From Alphaproteobacteria bacterium (GTDB taxonomy: Bacteria; Pseudomonadota; Alphaproteobacteria; CAAHEQ01; UBA3637): 64,000 nt of DNA. Below are positions 20,010-29,373 of this stretch, piece by piece (position 1 is the first letter of the stretch; every line of letters begins with the position of its first letter). The DNA lies in contig JAGCVC010000005.1 in the NCBI GenBank assembly GCA_017962565.1, positions 1-64,000 of the forward strand, written 5' to 3'. The notes below the pieces were generated by a model. The model ran no database searches. It was given only the letters and a program-made list of their open reading frames with translations, and had not been told where the DNA came from. Both the position numbers and the translations under genes were made by a program.

Positions 20010-21224
20010 TTAGAATTTATATTGAACACTGAAAGCGGCCATATAAGCACCGGCATTATTGTAGTGAACATCTGGAAGCTTATTCATAGCTCTTGACCTT
20101 TCATCACCACCGGTTGCATCACCGCCACGCATCCAAACGTGTGTATAGCCAAGGTCATATTGCCAATTACCCGTCATGTAAGATGCCCCCAAGGAAGCAA
20201 ATATTCTGCGTCCGTCCGGAACACGAACTGTTCTGTATTCAGGAGCTTTAATAACTGATTCATCATAAGCACCACCGAATCGAACTGTCCAATTTTCATT
20301 AATTTTATAGTCAGCCCCCAAAGCAAAAAACCATGTATTCTTCCAATTTTCATGAGTAGAGGAAATAGTAGTTCCTGCAGGATAAACCAAGAATGCTTTT
20401 TTTGTTATGATATTCAGATTTTCAAATCTGCTCCAACGTGTCCAACGGGCAGAAGCAGACAAAGTCCATTGTTTATTCACATCATAAGCACCGGAAAACA
20501 ACACATACTCAGGCGTTGTAATTTTGGCGTGAATCGGTGTTGATCCCATTCCGGTTTTTAGTTTTCCTCCATGTAAATCATGACTGACTTTTGAACGATA
20601 AGAAACACCCAAACGAATATCCTCACGCGGAGTTACCGTCATACCGACACTGTAACCCAAAGCGACATCATGACCATCCAAATCTTGACCTGTAGCCGTC
20701 AAGTGAGCATCGGCATATTGTGCGTTAAGAGCTGCACCCAAAGCAACCATTGAATGAAGTTTATATGAAGCACCTGCTGACAAATCAACGGCTTTCAAAC
20801 CGGAAAACAAACCATGAGAACCTTGTGGCCATTTGTTATTGTCATAATCTGTGATCAAACCATAAGGTGTATAAGCGCCTAAGCCAATCGTCAAATCTTC
20901 GTTAAAACGGTATTGAGTAAAGAAATTTGGCAACACACGGGCCATTTTTGAACTGCCTTTTACACCCGTTCCACCCGGAGTATTATCCTTCCAATCAGAA
21001 TGCAACACGATTGCAGCTGCACCCAATTGTGCACCGTTTGTTTTATTATATGACATACCGGCCGGATTATATGCAATAGATGAAAAATCATCTCCGACAA
21101 CACCGGCACCGGCAAATGCACGTCCAATTCCCGTTGCAGAATATTCAGAAACCTGATATCCGGAAGCCATAGCTCCGGTAGCAATGCAAGTACCACATAT
21201 AATATATAAAGCTTTTTTAAACAT
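20010..21224 (-). CDS. Outer-membrane protein of the OmpP1/FadL family
   Basis: 404 residues from the ATG at 21224, after GAAAGGAAAA; the frame runs on to 21317 but without signal. A signal peptide (MFKKALYIICGTCIATGAMA) precedes the family hallmark GRAFAGAGVVGDDFSSIAYNPAGMS, the N-terminal plug. Alternating amphipathic strands fill the rest and the chain ends in the aromatic VQYKF expected for outer-membrane insertion. FadL-type barrels take up long-chain fatty acids or other hydrophobic compounds. Monocistronic, with its own terminator. Confidence 0.88.
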   Translation of the reverse strand: MFKKALYIICGTCIATGAMASGYQVSEYSATGIGRAFAGAGVVGDDFSSIAYNPAGMSYNKTNGAQLGAAAIVLHSDWKDNTPGGTGVKGSSKMARVLPNFFTQYRFNEDLTIGLGAYTPYGLITDYDNNKWPQGSHGLFSGLKAVDLSAGASYKLHSMVALGAALNAQYADAHLTATGQDLDGHDVALGYSVGMTVTPREDIRLGVSYRSKVSHDLHGGKLKTGMGSTPIHAKITTPEYVLFSGAYDVNKQWTLSASARWTRWSRFENLNIITKKAFLVYPAGTTISSTHENWKNTWFFALGADYKINENWTVRFGGAYDESVIKAPEYRTVRVPDGRRIFASLGASYMTGNWQYDLGYTHVWMRGGDATGGDERSRAMNKLPDVHYNNAGAYMAAFSVQYKF

Positions 21225-21433
21225 ATTTTTTCCTTTCTTTTTTTGACCTACGCCTCCTTTATATATAAGCATATACGGGTGTGCAAATTTTTTTATCAAT
21301 TTTGACAAAATTGTCATATTTTTGACTTAATAAAAAAAGTTAAAAAAAAGTAAAAAAAGTTCTTGCCTTTTATTTTTATTTATGCAAGATTGTTAAACGC
21401 AAAACATTTTAATTTTAAAATTAGGAGAAAAAA

Positions 21434-22363
21434 ATGATGCAAAATAATCGTAAACATACAAATCATCCAATGGCTAGACCGGCTGTTGTGGAAACAAAAA
21501 AACAAGAATGCTGCAAATGCGGTTGCCAAGAAGGTAAAGAATGCTCTTGCTGCTGCAAATCTTGCCCTTCTTGCGGTGTAAATATTGTTAATGGCATTTT
21601 GGTATTAATCGGATGCTTATTTATCGCTGGTACTATCATGTTCTTATCTGACAGACTCGTTTCTGCAATAAGTGGTGGGGAAACAGCCGTTGTTACAACT
21701 ACAACAAAAGGTGCTGCTCGTGTTGATGACAAAGCTTTCACTGATTACATCAAAAGAAATCCAAAGCTCATCATTGATACTTTGAATGCATATTATCAAA
21801 AACAACAAGCCGCTCAAGAACCGGCTCCGACTGTTGCTGACAAAGCACTTATCGATGAAATCTTGAAAGATAAAACAAATAACGTTTTAGGTAATCCAAA
21901 AGGTTCTTTCATTGTAATTGAATTCTTTGATTACAACTGCGGATACTGCAAAATGATGAACAAGAAGATGGCAGAAGCTATCAAAAAGTCCGGCAACATT
22001 CGTTGGGTTTTGATGGATGCTCCAATTTTCGGACCAAGATCTGAAATCATCTCTCGCTATGCTTTTGCTGCTGCTAAACAAGGCAAGTTTGCTGAATTCC
22101 ATGCAGCTTTAGGTGATGCAGACAAGAAAGATGAAGAAGGTTTGAAAGAAATCGGTAAAAAGTTGGGCTTAAATGTTGATAAGCTTGCTAAAGACGCTGA
22201 TTCTGATGCTGCTAAAAACAAATTAGCTCAAAACCGTAAATACATCGAAAAATTGAAAATCAATGGTGTTCCAGTATTTGTTGTTAATGGAGATGTCCGT
22301 GTAGGTGCTTTCTCTGATGAACAAATGGAAGACTACATTAAACAAGCAAATGCGAAAAAATAA
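21434..22363 (+). CDS. DsbA-family thiol oxidoreductase with cysteine-rich N-terminal tail
   Basis: 309 residues. Residues 26-47 hold ten cysteines in 22 positions (ECCKCGCQEGKECSCCC...CPSC). A transmembrane helix follows at about 51-72, then a periplasmic region with a coiled stretch and a thioredoxin-fold domain with catalytic C169-G-Y-C172 (FFDYNCGYCKMM) and a cis-Pro loop (NGVPVFVV). This is the arrangement of DsbA/ScsC-like oxidoreductases that introduce or shuffle disulfides. The cysteine-rich tail is on the side of the membrane opposite the catalytic domain and is unusual. TTAGGAG precedes the paired ATGs. Confidence 0.85.
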   Translation: MMQNNRKHTNHPMARPAVVETKKQECCKCGCQEGKECSCCCKSCPSCGVNIVNGILVLIGCLFIAGTIMFLSDRLVSAISGGETAVVTTTTKGAARVDDKAFTDYIKRNPKLIIDTLNAYYQKQQAAQEPAPTVADKALIDEILKDKTNNVLGNPKGSFIVIEFFDYNCGYCKMMNKKMAEAIKKSGNIRWVLMDAPIFGPRSEIISRYAFAAAKQGKFAEFHAALGDADKKDEEGLKEIGKKLGLNVDKLAKDADSDAAKNKLAQNRKYIEKLKINGVPVFVVNGDVRVGAFSDEQMEDYIKQANAKK

Positions 22364-22388
22364 TTTTCCTTACTTGTGTTGAATACAA

Positions 22389-22418
22389 ATCCCCACCTTC
22401 TTTGGTGGGGATTTTTTT
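22389..22418 (+). terminator. Rho-independent terminator
   Basis: ATCCCCACC/GGTGGGGAT perfect stem with a six-base loop and seven T; ends the DsbA-family transcript. Confidence 0.9.
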
Positions 22419-22437
22419 ATCGAAAGACATTTTTTAC

Positions 22438-22465
22438 TTGAATTTTCGGAAAAAATGAGTATGAT
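22438..22465 (+). promoter_or_regulatory. Candidate promoter of trcR-gapR
   Basis: TTGAAT (22438-22443), 16-base spacer, TATGAT (22460-22465), 37 bases before the trcR start. Confidence 0.5.
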
Positions 22466-22501
22466 GGCTCTATCAATTTTAACAATGAAAGGTAATATAT
22501 T

Positions 22502-23044
22502 ATGACACGTCCTTTAATGCCGAAAGCGACTGCCGTTTGGTTGGTAGAAAATACAACGCTTTCTTTTGATCAGATTGCAGATTTTTGTGAAATGCATACA
22601 TTGGAAATTCAAGCTATCGCAGATGGTGAAGTTGCTTCACATATTATGGGCCTGGATCCTGTTGCAAACGGTCAATTAACAAAAGAAGAAATCAAACGTT
22701 GCGAAGCTGATGAAAATGCACGTTTAAAAATGAATGAACACGAAGATGTTTCTCATTTGGGAAAGAAAGGTATCCGTTATACCCCAATGGCCAAACGTGA
22801 AGACAGACCTGCCGCCGTTATGTGGTTATTATCAAAACACCCGGAACTCAGCGATTTGCAAATTGTCAAACTGATTCGCACGACTCGTCCGGCTATTGAA
22901 TCCATTCGTACAAAAAAACATAAAAATTATGACGAATTAGAACCAAAGAATCCTGTTTTAGCGGGTCTTTGTACTCAAAAGGAATTAGATCAAGCTGTTG
23001 CAACTGCAGTCAAAATCATTCCGGTTGAAGGTAAGAAAAAATAA
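22502..23044 (+). CDS. trcR: Cell-cycle transcriptional regulator TrcR (DUF1013)
   Basis: 180 residues. The start MTRPLMPKATAVWLVENTTLSFDQIA, followed by FCEMHTLEIQAIADGE and HIMGLDPVANGQLT, is characteristic of the alphaproteobacterial DUF1013 family; the second half has another helix-turn-helix-like segment (LSDLQIVKLIRTTRPAIESI). Thought to act as a conserved transcription factor tied to the cell cycle. Followed by gapR after 11 bases, so the two are probably co-transcribed. Confidence 0.85.
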   Translation: MTRPLMPKATAVWLVENTTLSFDQIADFCEMHTLEIQAIADGEVASHIMGLDPVANGQLTKEEIKRCEADENARLKMNEHEDVSHLGKKGIRYTPMAKREDRPAAVMWLLSKHPELSDLQIVKLIRTTRPAIESIRTKKHKNYDELEPKNPVLAGLCTQKELDQAVATAVKIIPVEGKKK

Positions 23045-23055
23045 AGGGGAGAAAA

Positions 23056-23316
23056 ATGACAGAAGAAAATAAAACACAAGTCGGTGGAATCGACAGCAAT
23101 CAATTAAATTCCTACTTTGATCGCATTGAAAGAATCGAAGAAGAAATGAAAGAAATGCGTGCCGATGTCCGTGAAATTTATGCAGAAGCAAAAGGCAACG
23201 GATTTGATCCGAAAGTAATGCGCCAAGTAATGCGTCTGCGTAAAATGAATCCTGCCGATCGTGCCGAAACAGAATTTTTATTGGAATCATATAAAGCTGC
23301 ATTGGGTATGGATTAA
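23056..23316 (+). CDS. gapR: GapR nucleoid-associated protein (DUF2312)
   Basis: 86 residues, family length. Coiled-coil N-terminal half (SYFDRIERIEEEMKEMRADV) followed by EAKGNGFDPKVMRQVMRLRKM, the diagnostic GapR segment. In Caulobacter GapR binds AT-rich, overtwisted DNA ahead of polymerases and is needed for normal replication. AAAGGGGAG is a strong ribosome-binding site. Tied to trcR by position. Confidence 0.92.
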   Translation: MTEENKTQVGGIDSNQLNSYFDRIERIEEEMKEMRADVREIYAEAKGNGFDPKVMRQVMRLRKMNPADRAETEFLLESYKAALGMD

Positions 23317-23334
23317 GGTTAAAAAGACTATTTT

Positions 23335-23362
23335 AAAAGGGGCTGAATAAGCCCCTTTTTTT
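23335..23362 (+). terminator. Rho-independent terminator after gapR
   Basis: AAGGGGC/GCCCCTT stem with a seven-base loop and a T-tract. Confidence 0.9.
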
Positions 23363-23379
23363 ATTGCCCATCGATTTGA

Positions 23380-24624
23380 TTATTTTTCTTTTAGCTCAAT
23401 AAAAGTATATTGCCGACCTGGATTTTCAGGATCCCTTCTGTAACTGTAAAAATCCTCATCAATGTAGGTATCTATATCAATCAAATCTATATCCGATATT
23501 CCGGCTCTGTCCAAACGGTACATAACATAACCCGGTAAGTTAAAATGAGGCACACCGTCCGGATAAATCGGTAAAAATCGCATAACATCTTCTGATAAAA
23601 ACTTATTCAAATCCGGATTTGGATAACTGCTTTCATGAATACATGGCCCGACAGCAGCAACTATTCGACTTAAATCTGCACCCTGCCGCAACATTTCTAA
23701 CAAGGCAGCTTCCAAAACACCACTGACAGCCCCTTTCCAACCTGCATGAACAACTGCTATTACTTTCCCATCTGTCATTAAAACAGGAGCGCAATCCGCC
23801 GTTCTGACCGCAATTTTTAAATCTGTCGCCGTTGTAACAAAAGCATCGCCTTCCAAATTCAAAGTTCCTGTTTTTGACGGATCTATTACCACGATGGAAT
23901 GCAACTGTTTTTCAAAAGAAACTATATCCTTCTGAGCATCCGTATTAAAACGATTACAAAAACCATGTTCAATATTTGAAAAGCGTTCCAATTTTTGACT
24001 TTTCAACATTTTGCGTTTTTTAATATGAAGAGCGGAAGATATCTTAGAATGCCAATAAGCACGTCTTTCCCCTGCATTTTTCTTTCTTTCTGCTCTACGA
24101 TACAACCATTTCAATGTCAGACGATAAGAAAACCAACCGAAGAAAATTGACCAAGGAATACAGCCGATTGCCATTGCTAATCCCCACTCTTTCATCAATA
24201 ACCCGACAAAAACCATAATGGCTTTACTGATTTCCCAAAATGAAATATCTACAGAAAAAGCCTGTCGTCCGGCCTCTGCAAAAACAGAAAAGGCGCTGAT
24301 ATTAAAATCGCCCATCATTACTTTGCCGGTTACATAAAAAACATAATAAATCGGCCACATGGTAAAAACATTTGTTACCCACGTATAAGCTAATGCAACC
24401 GGTAACGAAAAATTCCATTTAAAAACTTTTTTAGCTGCCAGCCAAGTCAAAAAAACCGTTGTCATTTGAACACCAACCAACGGTGTCATTGCCCACATCA
24501 TACCGACCAAAACACCTTTTGCCGTATATTCCGGTGGATGCGGGCTGCGCTTTAAAGGCACAATCAATTTCAAATTTAATAATCTTAAAAAACGCCGAAA
24601 TAAAGAATTTTTATCAGGATTCAT
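23380..24624 (-). CDS. Fusion of DUF2062 membrane domain and PgeF/YfiH (laccase-fold) purine nucleoside phosphorylase
   Basis: 414 residues in one frame. Residues 1-190 are a DUF2062-type membrane region (MMWAMTPLVGVQMTTVFLTWLAA, several hydrophobic helices). A basic linker leads to a multi-copper-oxidase-like PgeF domain at about 210-414: IEHGFCNRF, AVRTADCAPVLM, VVHAGWKGAV, GPCIHESSY, SYRRDPENPGRQYTF, which include the zinc-binding His-Cys-His set. Stand-alone PgeF is about 250 residues and corrects misincorporated residues in peptidoglycan; the domain here is slightly shortened near its start. The start overlaps the lgt end by 11 bases. Covalent attachment to the membrane near lgt suggests envelope-associated action (inference). 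Confidence 0.8.
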   Translation of the reverse strand: MNPDKNSLFRRFLRLLNLKLIVPLKRSPHPPEYTAKGVLVGMMWAMTPLVGVQMTTVFLTWLAAKKVFKWNFSLPVALAYTWVTNVFTMWPIYYVFYVTGKVMMGDFNISAFSVFAEAGRQAFSVDISFWEISKAIMVFVGLLMKEWGLAMAIGCIPWSIFFGWFSYRLTLKWLYRRAERKKNAGERRAYWHSKISSALHIKKRKMLKSQKLERFSNIEHGFCNRFNTDAQKDIVSFEKQLHSIVVIDPSKTGTLNLEGDAFVTTATDLKIAVRTADCAPVLMTDGKVIAVVHAGWKGAVSGVLEAALLEMLRQGADLSRIVAAVGPCIHESSYPNPDLNKFLSEDVMRFLPIYPDGVPHFNLPGYVMYRLDRAGISDIDLIDIDTYIDEDFYSYRRDPENPGRQYTFIELKEK

Positions 24625-25450
24625 TTTTACTCCTTGCTATTTTTCTTAATTGAACTTTGGGAGAAGACCTGTAAATTAACCATAGTCCCAATATTAACAT
24701 AGGAACACACAGCAATTGTCCCATTGTAAAATAATGTGCAAAGAAGCCCAAATGCGCATCCGGTTCACGCAGCATTTCTAAGAAGAAACGCCCCGCTCCA
24801 TACAAACAAAAGAACAAACCGGCAGTAAAACCATAACGATTACGGTACTTTTCACTTTTCCACCAAACACAATTTAACACAACAAACAAGAAAATACCTT
24901 CCCATAAAGCTTCATATAGTTGTGATGGATGGCGTGGTTCATCCCCACCCATAGGAAAGATAATTGCCCATGGAACCGCATGCGTTACACGTCCGTAGAG
25001 TTCTCCGTTTGCAAAGTTGGCCAAACGCCCTAAAAACAAGCCAATCGGAGCGACAGCACACAGCATATCCGACACCATATATAAATTGATTTTCTTAACT
25101 TTACAAAAAGTAATTGTTGCAATAATCATACCCAATAATCCGCCATGAAAAGACATTCCGCCGTTCCAAACGGCAAAAACCTCCAACGGATTTTCGGTAA
25201 AGTACATCAAATTATAAAACAGTACATAACCTAATCGCCCACCTAAGATAATTCCCAAAATGGCATAGCCTAAAAAATCATCCACCTTTAACACAGTAAA
25301 AGTAGATTTTGAAAAAACAGACATTCTGCGGACTAACCACCAAGCCAACAAAATGCCTACAAAATAAGCCAACGAATACCAACGCAAAGCAAAAAATCCA
25401 ATTTGAAAAATAACCGGATCAATGTCGGGAAACGGAATTCCTGAATACAT
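24614..25450 (-). CDS. lgt: Prolipoprotein diacylglyceryl transferase
   Basis: 278 residues, seven hydrophobic segments. Contains the family signature GRLANFANGELYGRVT with catalytic residues, MSFHGGLLG and HPSQLYEALWEG. Transfers diacylglycerol from phosphatidylglycerol to the lipobox cysteine, the first step of lipoprotein maturation. Its product is needed for lipoproteins such as the one at 28430. Upstream of and overlapping the DUF2062-PgeF gene. Confidence 0.95.
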   Translation of the reverse strand: MYSGIPFPDIDPVIFQIGFFALRWYSLAYFVGILLAWWLVRRMSVFSKSTFTVLKVDDFLGYAILGIILGGRLGYVLFYNLMYFTENPLEVFAVWNGGMSFHGGLLGMIIATITFCKVKKINLYMVSDMLCAVAPIGLFLGRLANFANGELYGRVTHAVPWAIIFPMGGDEPRHPSQLYEALWEGIFLFVVLNCVWWKSEKYRNRYGFTAGLFFCLYGAGRFFLEMLREPDAHLGFFAHYFTMGQLLCVPMLILGLWLIYRSSPKVQLRKIARSKNES

Positions 25451-25512
25451 ATCTTAAACCTTTCTTTTATTATTTTGCATTATATAAAAAGAGAACTGCC
25501 CTTGCAAGCATT

Positions 25513-27948
25513 TTATGCTTTTTCCAAATAAGCACGTAAGAATGCAGCTTGATCATCTCCAAATTGAGCTTTCAACTGCTCAGCCAATAAAACATGCTTA
25601 TTACCGGATGAATAAACCTTCAAATAAGGACCTAAACCGCTTAAATTGACATCCAAGATAACAGATTCATGTACTGCAGGGCGTGATACCAAAATCGCAT
25701 ATTTACGATCAGCAAACTCTTTACCTAAAATGAAATTCATCTCACGCGGGCTTAAATTCCAGCTGGCATAGTCTTGCTCTGTTGCCTGCGGATTGCGGAA
25801 GAAAATAACTGTTTGGCACTGACCACGAATTACATCACCCAATCCGGCAGCTTCCAAAAAGTTTGGTTGCTGGAAAGCGCATAAGAAGGCTTGACGTTTT
25901 TTACGTCCTTCACGTAAACCGACAATGAAACTTTCGCGGAACATCGGGTGTTCCAACATAGGTGCTGTTTCATCAATCATGATCATTGATGGAGTTCCTT
26001 GTGCCGCTGCAACTGTATGAATACGATGCATCAAGTAACTGATAACCGCCGGTGACAACAAAGAATCCTGGAAAATAGTTGTAAAGTCAAATGCCATATA
26101 TTGATTGGCGGTCATATCCAACGTATCTTCGACAGAGTTAAAAATACGTCCGTATTGATCGTTGTTAATCCATCGGAACAATTCACGACGCATCCGACCT
26201 GCTTGAGAGAAACAAGCTTTATACAAATTCTTTAATAAACGTTCTTCCGGTCTTAAATATTCAAAAGCCGTTGTTACGGAACGCGCAATTTCTTGTTCTG
26301 ACAGAGCATCTGTACAACCCGTTATATCACGCAACCACGTTCTTAAAAAAGCACGGTTATCAGAACTGTCCGGTGTTGCAAACGGATTTAATGTCGTTGA
26401 ACCTTCCCCACCATCAAATCGAATATAAGGTGCATTCAAAGCCAACGCAAAAATTTTCGCACCATTGTTTCTATCGAAGAAATAAACGTTCAAATCCGGA
26501 TGACGCATAGCTTGACCGGCCAAGAAAGAAAACATTGTTGTTTTACCTTGTCCGGTTGGACCAATCAATGCCGTATGTGCAACAGCATAAGCTTCACTGG
26601 ATACGTGGAATTGGAAAGCATAAGCCGTACCGGTTATTGTTCTGAAGTAAGAAATAGGTCCGTCACCCCAATCGGATTTTTGCAAACCTTCTGCCGTTTT
26701 ATCCATACACAAAGCACAGGCAACTATGCGCGACAAATAAAGGAATGTTTTAGGATAAACTTCATATGTCGGGAACTGTGAGAAGAACGTTGATTGAGCT
26801 GCCCAACCTTCACGAACTGGTGTCACATTATAGTAACGACAAATACGTTCAACTTCTTCTTGTCCGAAATTCAATTCTTCCTTGCTGTCTGCAAACAGAT
26901 AAAGTGTCATTGCATACTTATTCAATGTCTGAGCGTTGGCATCAGATGCATCCAACATTTCCATAGTTTCCATATACTGTTCTTGCACATTTACGGATGG
27001 ACTTGTCAAACGTGCCATACGGCGTTGTTGTGCCAAAAGTGCATTTGCTTTTATGTAATTCATAGGTTGAATGTTATGGACCAAATTAACTTCCATATCA
27101 ATTGAAAGTAAATCCACAACCATTTGTTCATCCATGAAATCACCGGGCTTACGAATACCTATAACAATACCCAATTTTTCTTTATCGCCCGCTTTAAACT
27201 TTACAATTCCTTCATCTCTTGTAAAGATAACATAGTCGGAAGTCAGTAAAGAATTTAATTCATCCCCCAACTGAGAACCGATAACGGGTTTTGGACGAGT
27301 TAAAGGACTGGCCAATCTGGCAAATAACCAGAAAGGACTTTTATCTTCGTGTTTATTCGGAGTCAATTCTGAAATCAAAACCGGCTGATAAGGTTCCAAA
27401 ATAGCAATCAAAGCTTGACCGGCTTGCGATAAATCCTTTTCCGCATTTTTTCGTTCCGGAACAGACAAAACAATATAATGTCTGTTTTTATAAATTCTGC
27501 GCAAATTTCGTATCCAACGGGCAGCTATTTCACGTAACATTTCGTCTTTATGCGGCGTATATTCTTTCAACGAAATTCTTTCACGAACGGTAATCAAACG
27601 CGCTGTTATTTCCAACTCGGCTAAACTGTCAATCCATTGTTTACGCGATTCCATCAAAGCTTGACGTTCTTCGGGCAACAACAAAGTTGTATCCGCACCC
27701 TTTAATTCAAATACACGAGCTAAAGAACCGTTTTTACAGTGAATCGTATATCCGTCTTTATCCAATCTTGAAAAAGGCAAAAAGTCAGCAACTCGTGTTT
27801 CTTTCGGACGCGGTAAGACCCATTCGCCAAACTTAGAAGCCAGCGCAGCCGTGAAAAATATTGCAGCCAAAACACCGGTTACGACAAGCCACATTGATAT
27901 TGAGCTCGCCGTATTCACAATCATTGCCAAAATATTTACTTCTTCCAT
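25513..27948 (-). CDS. virB4: VirB4-family type IV secretion ATPase
   Basis: 811 residues. An N-terminal hydrophobic helix (15-35) is followed by a VirB4 N-domain and, at about 460, Walker A (IGPTGQGKTTMF) and at about 650 a Walker B variant (MIMIDETAPMLEH) with Thr where DEAW is usual. A RecA-like domain with HTTL-type arginine region follows. VirB4 energises T4SS assembly and substrate transfer. Ten bases downstream of virB3; no other VirB genes are nearby, so other components must be elsewhere if a T4SS is made. Confidence 0.9.
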   Translation of the reverse strand: MEEVNILAMIVNTASSISMWLVVTGVLAAIFFTAALASKFGEWVLPRPKETRVADFLPFSRLDKDGYTIHCKNGSLARVFELKGADTTLLLPEERQALMESRKQWIDSLAELEITARLITVRERISLKEYTPHKDEMLREIAARWIRNLRRIYKNRHYIVLSVPERKNAEKDLSQAGQALIAILEPYQPVLISELTPNKHEDKSPFWLFARLASPLTRPKPVIGSQLGDELNSLLTSDYVIFTRDEGIVKFKAGDKEKLGIVIGIRKPGDFMDEQMVVDLLSIDMEVNLVHNIQPMNYIKANALLAQQRRMARLTSPSVNVQEQYMETMEMLDASDANAQTLNKYAMTLYLFADSKEELNFGQEEVERICRYYNVTPVREGWAAQSTFFSQFPTYEVYPKTFLYLSRIVACALCMDKTAEGLQKSDWGDGPISYFRTITGTAYAFQFHVSSEAYAVAHTALIGPTGQGKTTMFSFLAGQAMRHPDLNVYFFDRNNGAKIFALALNAPYIRFDGGEGSTTLNPFATPDSSDNRAFLRTWLRDITGCTDALSEQEIARSVTTAFEYLRPEERLLKNLYKACFSQAGRMRRELFRWINNDQYGRIFNSVEDTLDMTANQYMAFDFTTIFQDSLLSPAVISYLMHRIHTVAAAQGTPSMIMIDETAPMLEHPMFRESFIVGLREGRKKRQAFLCAFQQPNFLEAAGLGDVIRGQCQTVIFFRNPQATEQDYASWNLSPREMNFILGKEFADRKYAILVSRPAVHESVILDVNLSGLGPYLKVYSSGNKHVLLAEQLKAQFGDDQAAFLRAYLEKA

Positions 27949-27958
27949 TGATCTCTTC

Positions 27959-28249
27959 CTATGATGACAATTTTTTCCCGTGTTCCGGATAAACGTTATA
28001 ATAAGTACGGAGGAAAGGTCCCTGTGATTGCATCATCTGGGACAAATGCGGTTCTTTAACCCCAGCAATAACAATACCGATATGAACCAAAACTAACGTT
28101 GCAACAATCCACAAAGGGTTAAAGGAATCAAATGCCTGCATAATAAAAATCATCGGCAATTGAACACCTATATTTGCCCCTGCAGGAGCCATAGGTGCCC
28201 AAAACAAACGTGGCGGCATTGCAACAGCTTTAAAAATTGGTTCTTTCAC
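27959..28249 (-). CDS. virB3: VirB3-like inner-membrane protein
   Basis: 96 residues with two adjacent hydrophobic helices and the typical VirB3 C-terminal GVKEPHLSQMM. It closely resembles residues 1-70 of the fusion at 11978. Precedes virB4, as in canonical T4SS operons; VirB3 stabilises the VirB4 platform at the inner membrane. Confidence 0.85.
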   Translation of the reverse strand: MKEPIFKAVAMPPRLFWAPMAPAGANIGVQLPMIFIMQAFDSFNPLWIVATLVLVHIGIVIAGVKEPHLSQMMQSQGPFLRTYYNVYPEHGKKLSS

Positions 28250-28429
28250 TTTTTCTTCCCTTACTTTTTTCCAAGCATACCTAATTTTCTTCGATGATAC
28301 AAGAGCTTTATTAAAAAAAAATTAAAATTTTTCTAAATCATTATCGATTTTACTATAAAAGCTTTTACTGTTTGTTAACAATAAAAATCCTATACTGGCA
28401 ACAAGTTAAGTTTTAAAGGGAGCAAAATT

Positions 28430-29359
28430 ATGAATCGTTTACATAAACTGAGTTTTATTTTACTGGGAATTATTACTATCGGCGCACTCACAGCCTGCCA
28501 AAGTTCAGAATTTGAATTATGTCCGGAAGGCTTTGAAGAAACACAAAATATCGGCTATGGGGAGGATTTGATTTGTTGTCCTTATGGTACAACCGGAGTT
28601 GATGGTATGTGCGTTGAAGAAGAAAAAAAAGCTCCTGTACAAACAGAACAGAATAATATTTATACGCCAAAAGAAGAAAGTACACCACAAACTCTCTTAA
28701 TTGTTCCTGATGATTTTGTTTATTTGACTGCTCCGAATGAAAAAGGAAGTGCTTATTGCCCACAAGAAGCCGGTTCTTTGGCATGGAATGGTATACAATT
28801 TAAATGCTGTGGCAAAGAACTAAACAGTGTTGTTGTACCATCTCGTGAAGATTCTCTTTGCTGTCCGCAAGAAAGTTCATCAGCCAGATGGATCGGAAAA
28901 AGTGCATTTGATTATGAATGTTGTCCAAAAGGGACAGTCGAAGTTAAAAATGAAGGCGAAGGTGATAAATACATTTGTTGTCCACAAGGACAAATTGGAA
29001 AAGACGGTGAATGCATCGTAAAAAGTAATCTTGTCAAAGATGATAAAATATTAATGACCGCTCTTGGAAATAAAGGGAAAGCTTATTGTCCAAAAAATGC
29101 AAATTCTTTGGCCTGGGATGGAAAAGAATTTCAATGTTGCGGTAAAAATATGAAAGCAACCGTTATTCCATCGCGCAGTGATTCCATTTGCTGTCCAGAC
29201 AAAACAACTGATGCACGTTGGGTTGGCAAAAAATGGAACGATTTTGAATGTTGTCCGGCCGGAACAGTCGAAACTAAGAATGTCGGCGATGGTGACAAAT
29301 ACATTTGTTGTCCAAAGGGTGATAAAGCCTCTAACGGTAAATGTTCAAGCGATCAATAA
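28430..29359 (+). CDS. Cysteine-rich repeat lipoprotein, unknown
   Basis: 309 residues. A lipoprotein signal with lipobox LTAC places the acylated Cys at residue 23. The mature part has two long repeats of about 85 residues, each with the order YCP, SLAW(N/D)G, (K/Q)CCG, VIPSR..S.CCP, (S/T)ARW.GK, ECCP.GTVE.KN.G.GDKYICCP.G; a partial copy precedes them. More than 20 cysteines in pairs suggest extensive disulfides in the envelope, consistent with the DsbA-family protein at 21434. CP-GTTEVGNVC in the surface protein at 1-5256 is similar. No known family recognised. Flanked by its own terminator; the gene converges on the 29426 gene. Confidence 0.75.
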   Translation: MNRLHKLSFILLGIITIGALTACQSSEFELCPEGFEETQNIGYGEDLICCPYGTTGVDGMCVEEEKKAPVQTEQNNIYTPKEESTPQTLLIVPDDFVYLTAPNEKGSAYCPQEAGSLAWNGIQFKCCGKELNSVVVPSREDSLCCPQESSSARWIGKSAFDYECCPKGTVEVKNEGEGDKYICCPQGQIGKDGECIVKSNLVKDDKILMTALGNKGKAYCPKNANSLAWDGKEFQCCGKNMKATVIPSRSDSICCPDKTTDARWVGKKWNDFECCPAGTVETKNVGDGDKYICCPKGDKASNGKCSSDQ

Positions 29360-29373
29360 AAGAAAATTAAATA

